From: CAYTSW01 sp964440605
GTDB taxonomy: Bacteria > Planctomycetota > Phycisphaerae > Phycisphaerales > UBA1924
DNA length: 21,197 nt
Direction: 5' to 3'
Assembly: GCA_964440605.1 (NCBI GenBank)
Contig: CAYTSW010000038.1
Span: 1 to 21,197 of the forward strand
Shown here: positions 21,196 through 21,197 of the stretch, piece after piece
Layout: each line of letters starts with the position of its first letter
How positions within the stretch are numbered: position 1 is the first letter of the stretch
Made by a program: the position numbers and the translations under genes
Notes under the pieces: generated by a model
Database searches by the model: none
The model's input: the letters and a program-made list of their open reading frames with translations, nothing else
What the model was told of the DNA's origin: nothing

Positions 21196-21197
21196 GC

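Noticed and set aside
21130..21197. C-terminus of a minus-strand gene entering from the right (stop at 21130-21132)
   Set aside because: Only 22 codons are visible, and the 23-bp direct repeat inside is not a multiple of three; cannot be supported.

Overview
The window is very GC-rich chromosomal DNA with no rRNA, tRNA, phage, transposase or CRISPR. Its gene content points to a planctomycete, most likely of class Phycisphaerae: an adjacent DUF1800/DUF1501 pair, futalosine-pathway menaquinone genes (mqnD, mqnB), an HpnN-like MMPL/RND protein, many GTG starts, and intergenic spaces filled with hairpin repeats. The taxon is inferred from content; no marker gene proves it.

Layout. 1-2562 (minus): a large secreted protein of unknown function followed by a secreted STN-like protein that runs off the left edge. 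2563-3165: a divergent spacer with a 10-bp hairpin and a candidate 32-aa membrane peptide. 3166-3648 (plus): a stand-alone MshEN (GspE N-terminal) domain protein. 3830-5032 (minus): metK, behind a structured leader. 5033-6089: about 1 kb without a convincing protein gene. 6090-11510 (plus): a sigma54 enhancer-binding protein, an HpnN-like exporter and a threonine-dehydrogenase-like enzyme. 11705-15424 (minus): DUF1800, DUF1501 and a small membrane protein. 15724-16203 (minus): smpB. 16419-17309 (plus): mqnD. 17482-20326 (minus): ribF, an nrnA-like DHH phosphoesterase and a DNA methyltransferase, joined by two 4-base start/stop overlaps. 20346-21095 (plus): mqnB, divergent from ribF.

The most interesting part is 5284-6024. 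On the minus strand there is a near-consensus -24/-12 sigma54 promoter, then about 600 nt containing many perfect inverted repeats, one of them a 10-bp helix enclosing several hairpins, and then a strong intrinsic terminator with a T6 tract. Directly upstream lie two 15-bp direct repeats 22 bp apart, at the distance expected for enhancer sites, and then a sigma70-like promoter for the divergent sigma54 activator gene. The arrangement reads as a self-contained module: an activator, its enhancer sites, and a structured non-coding RNA as the regulated product. I recognise no known RNA family in it.

The intergenic spaces also carry at least three hairpin-repeat families. Family A is about 90 bp with GGGTGCCCGG/CCGGGCACCC ends (three full copies and one half). 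Family B is a 20-bp CACCGGGC..GCCCGGTG hairpin (three copies). Family D is a hairpin followed by a CCCACCGAAG-type tail, downstream of mqnD. All calls come from reading the sequence; no database search was run.
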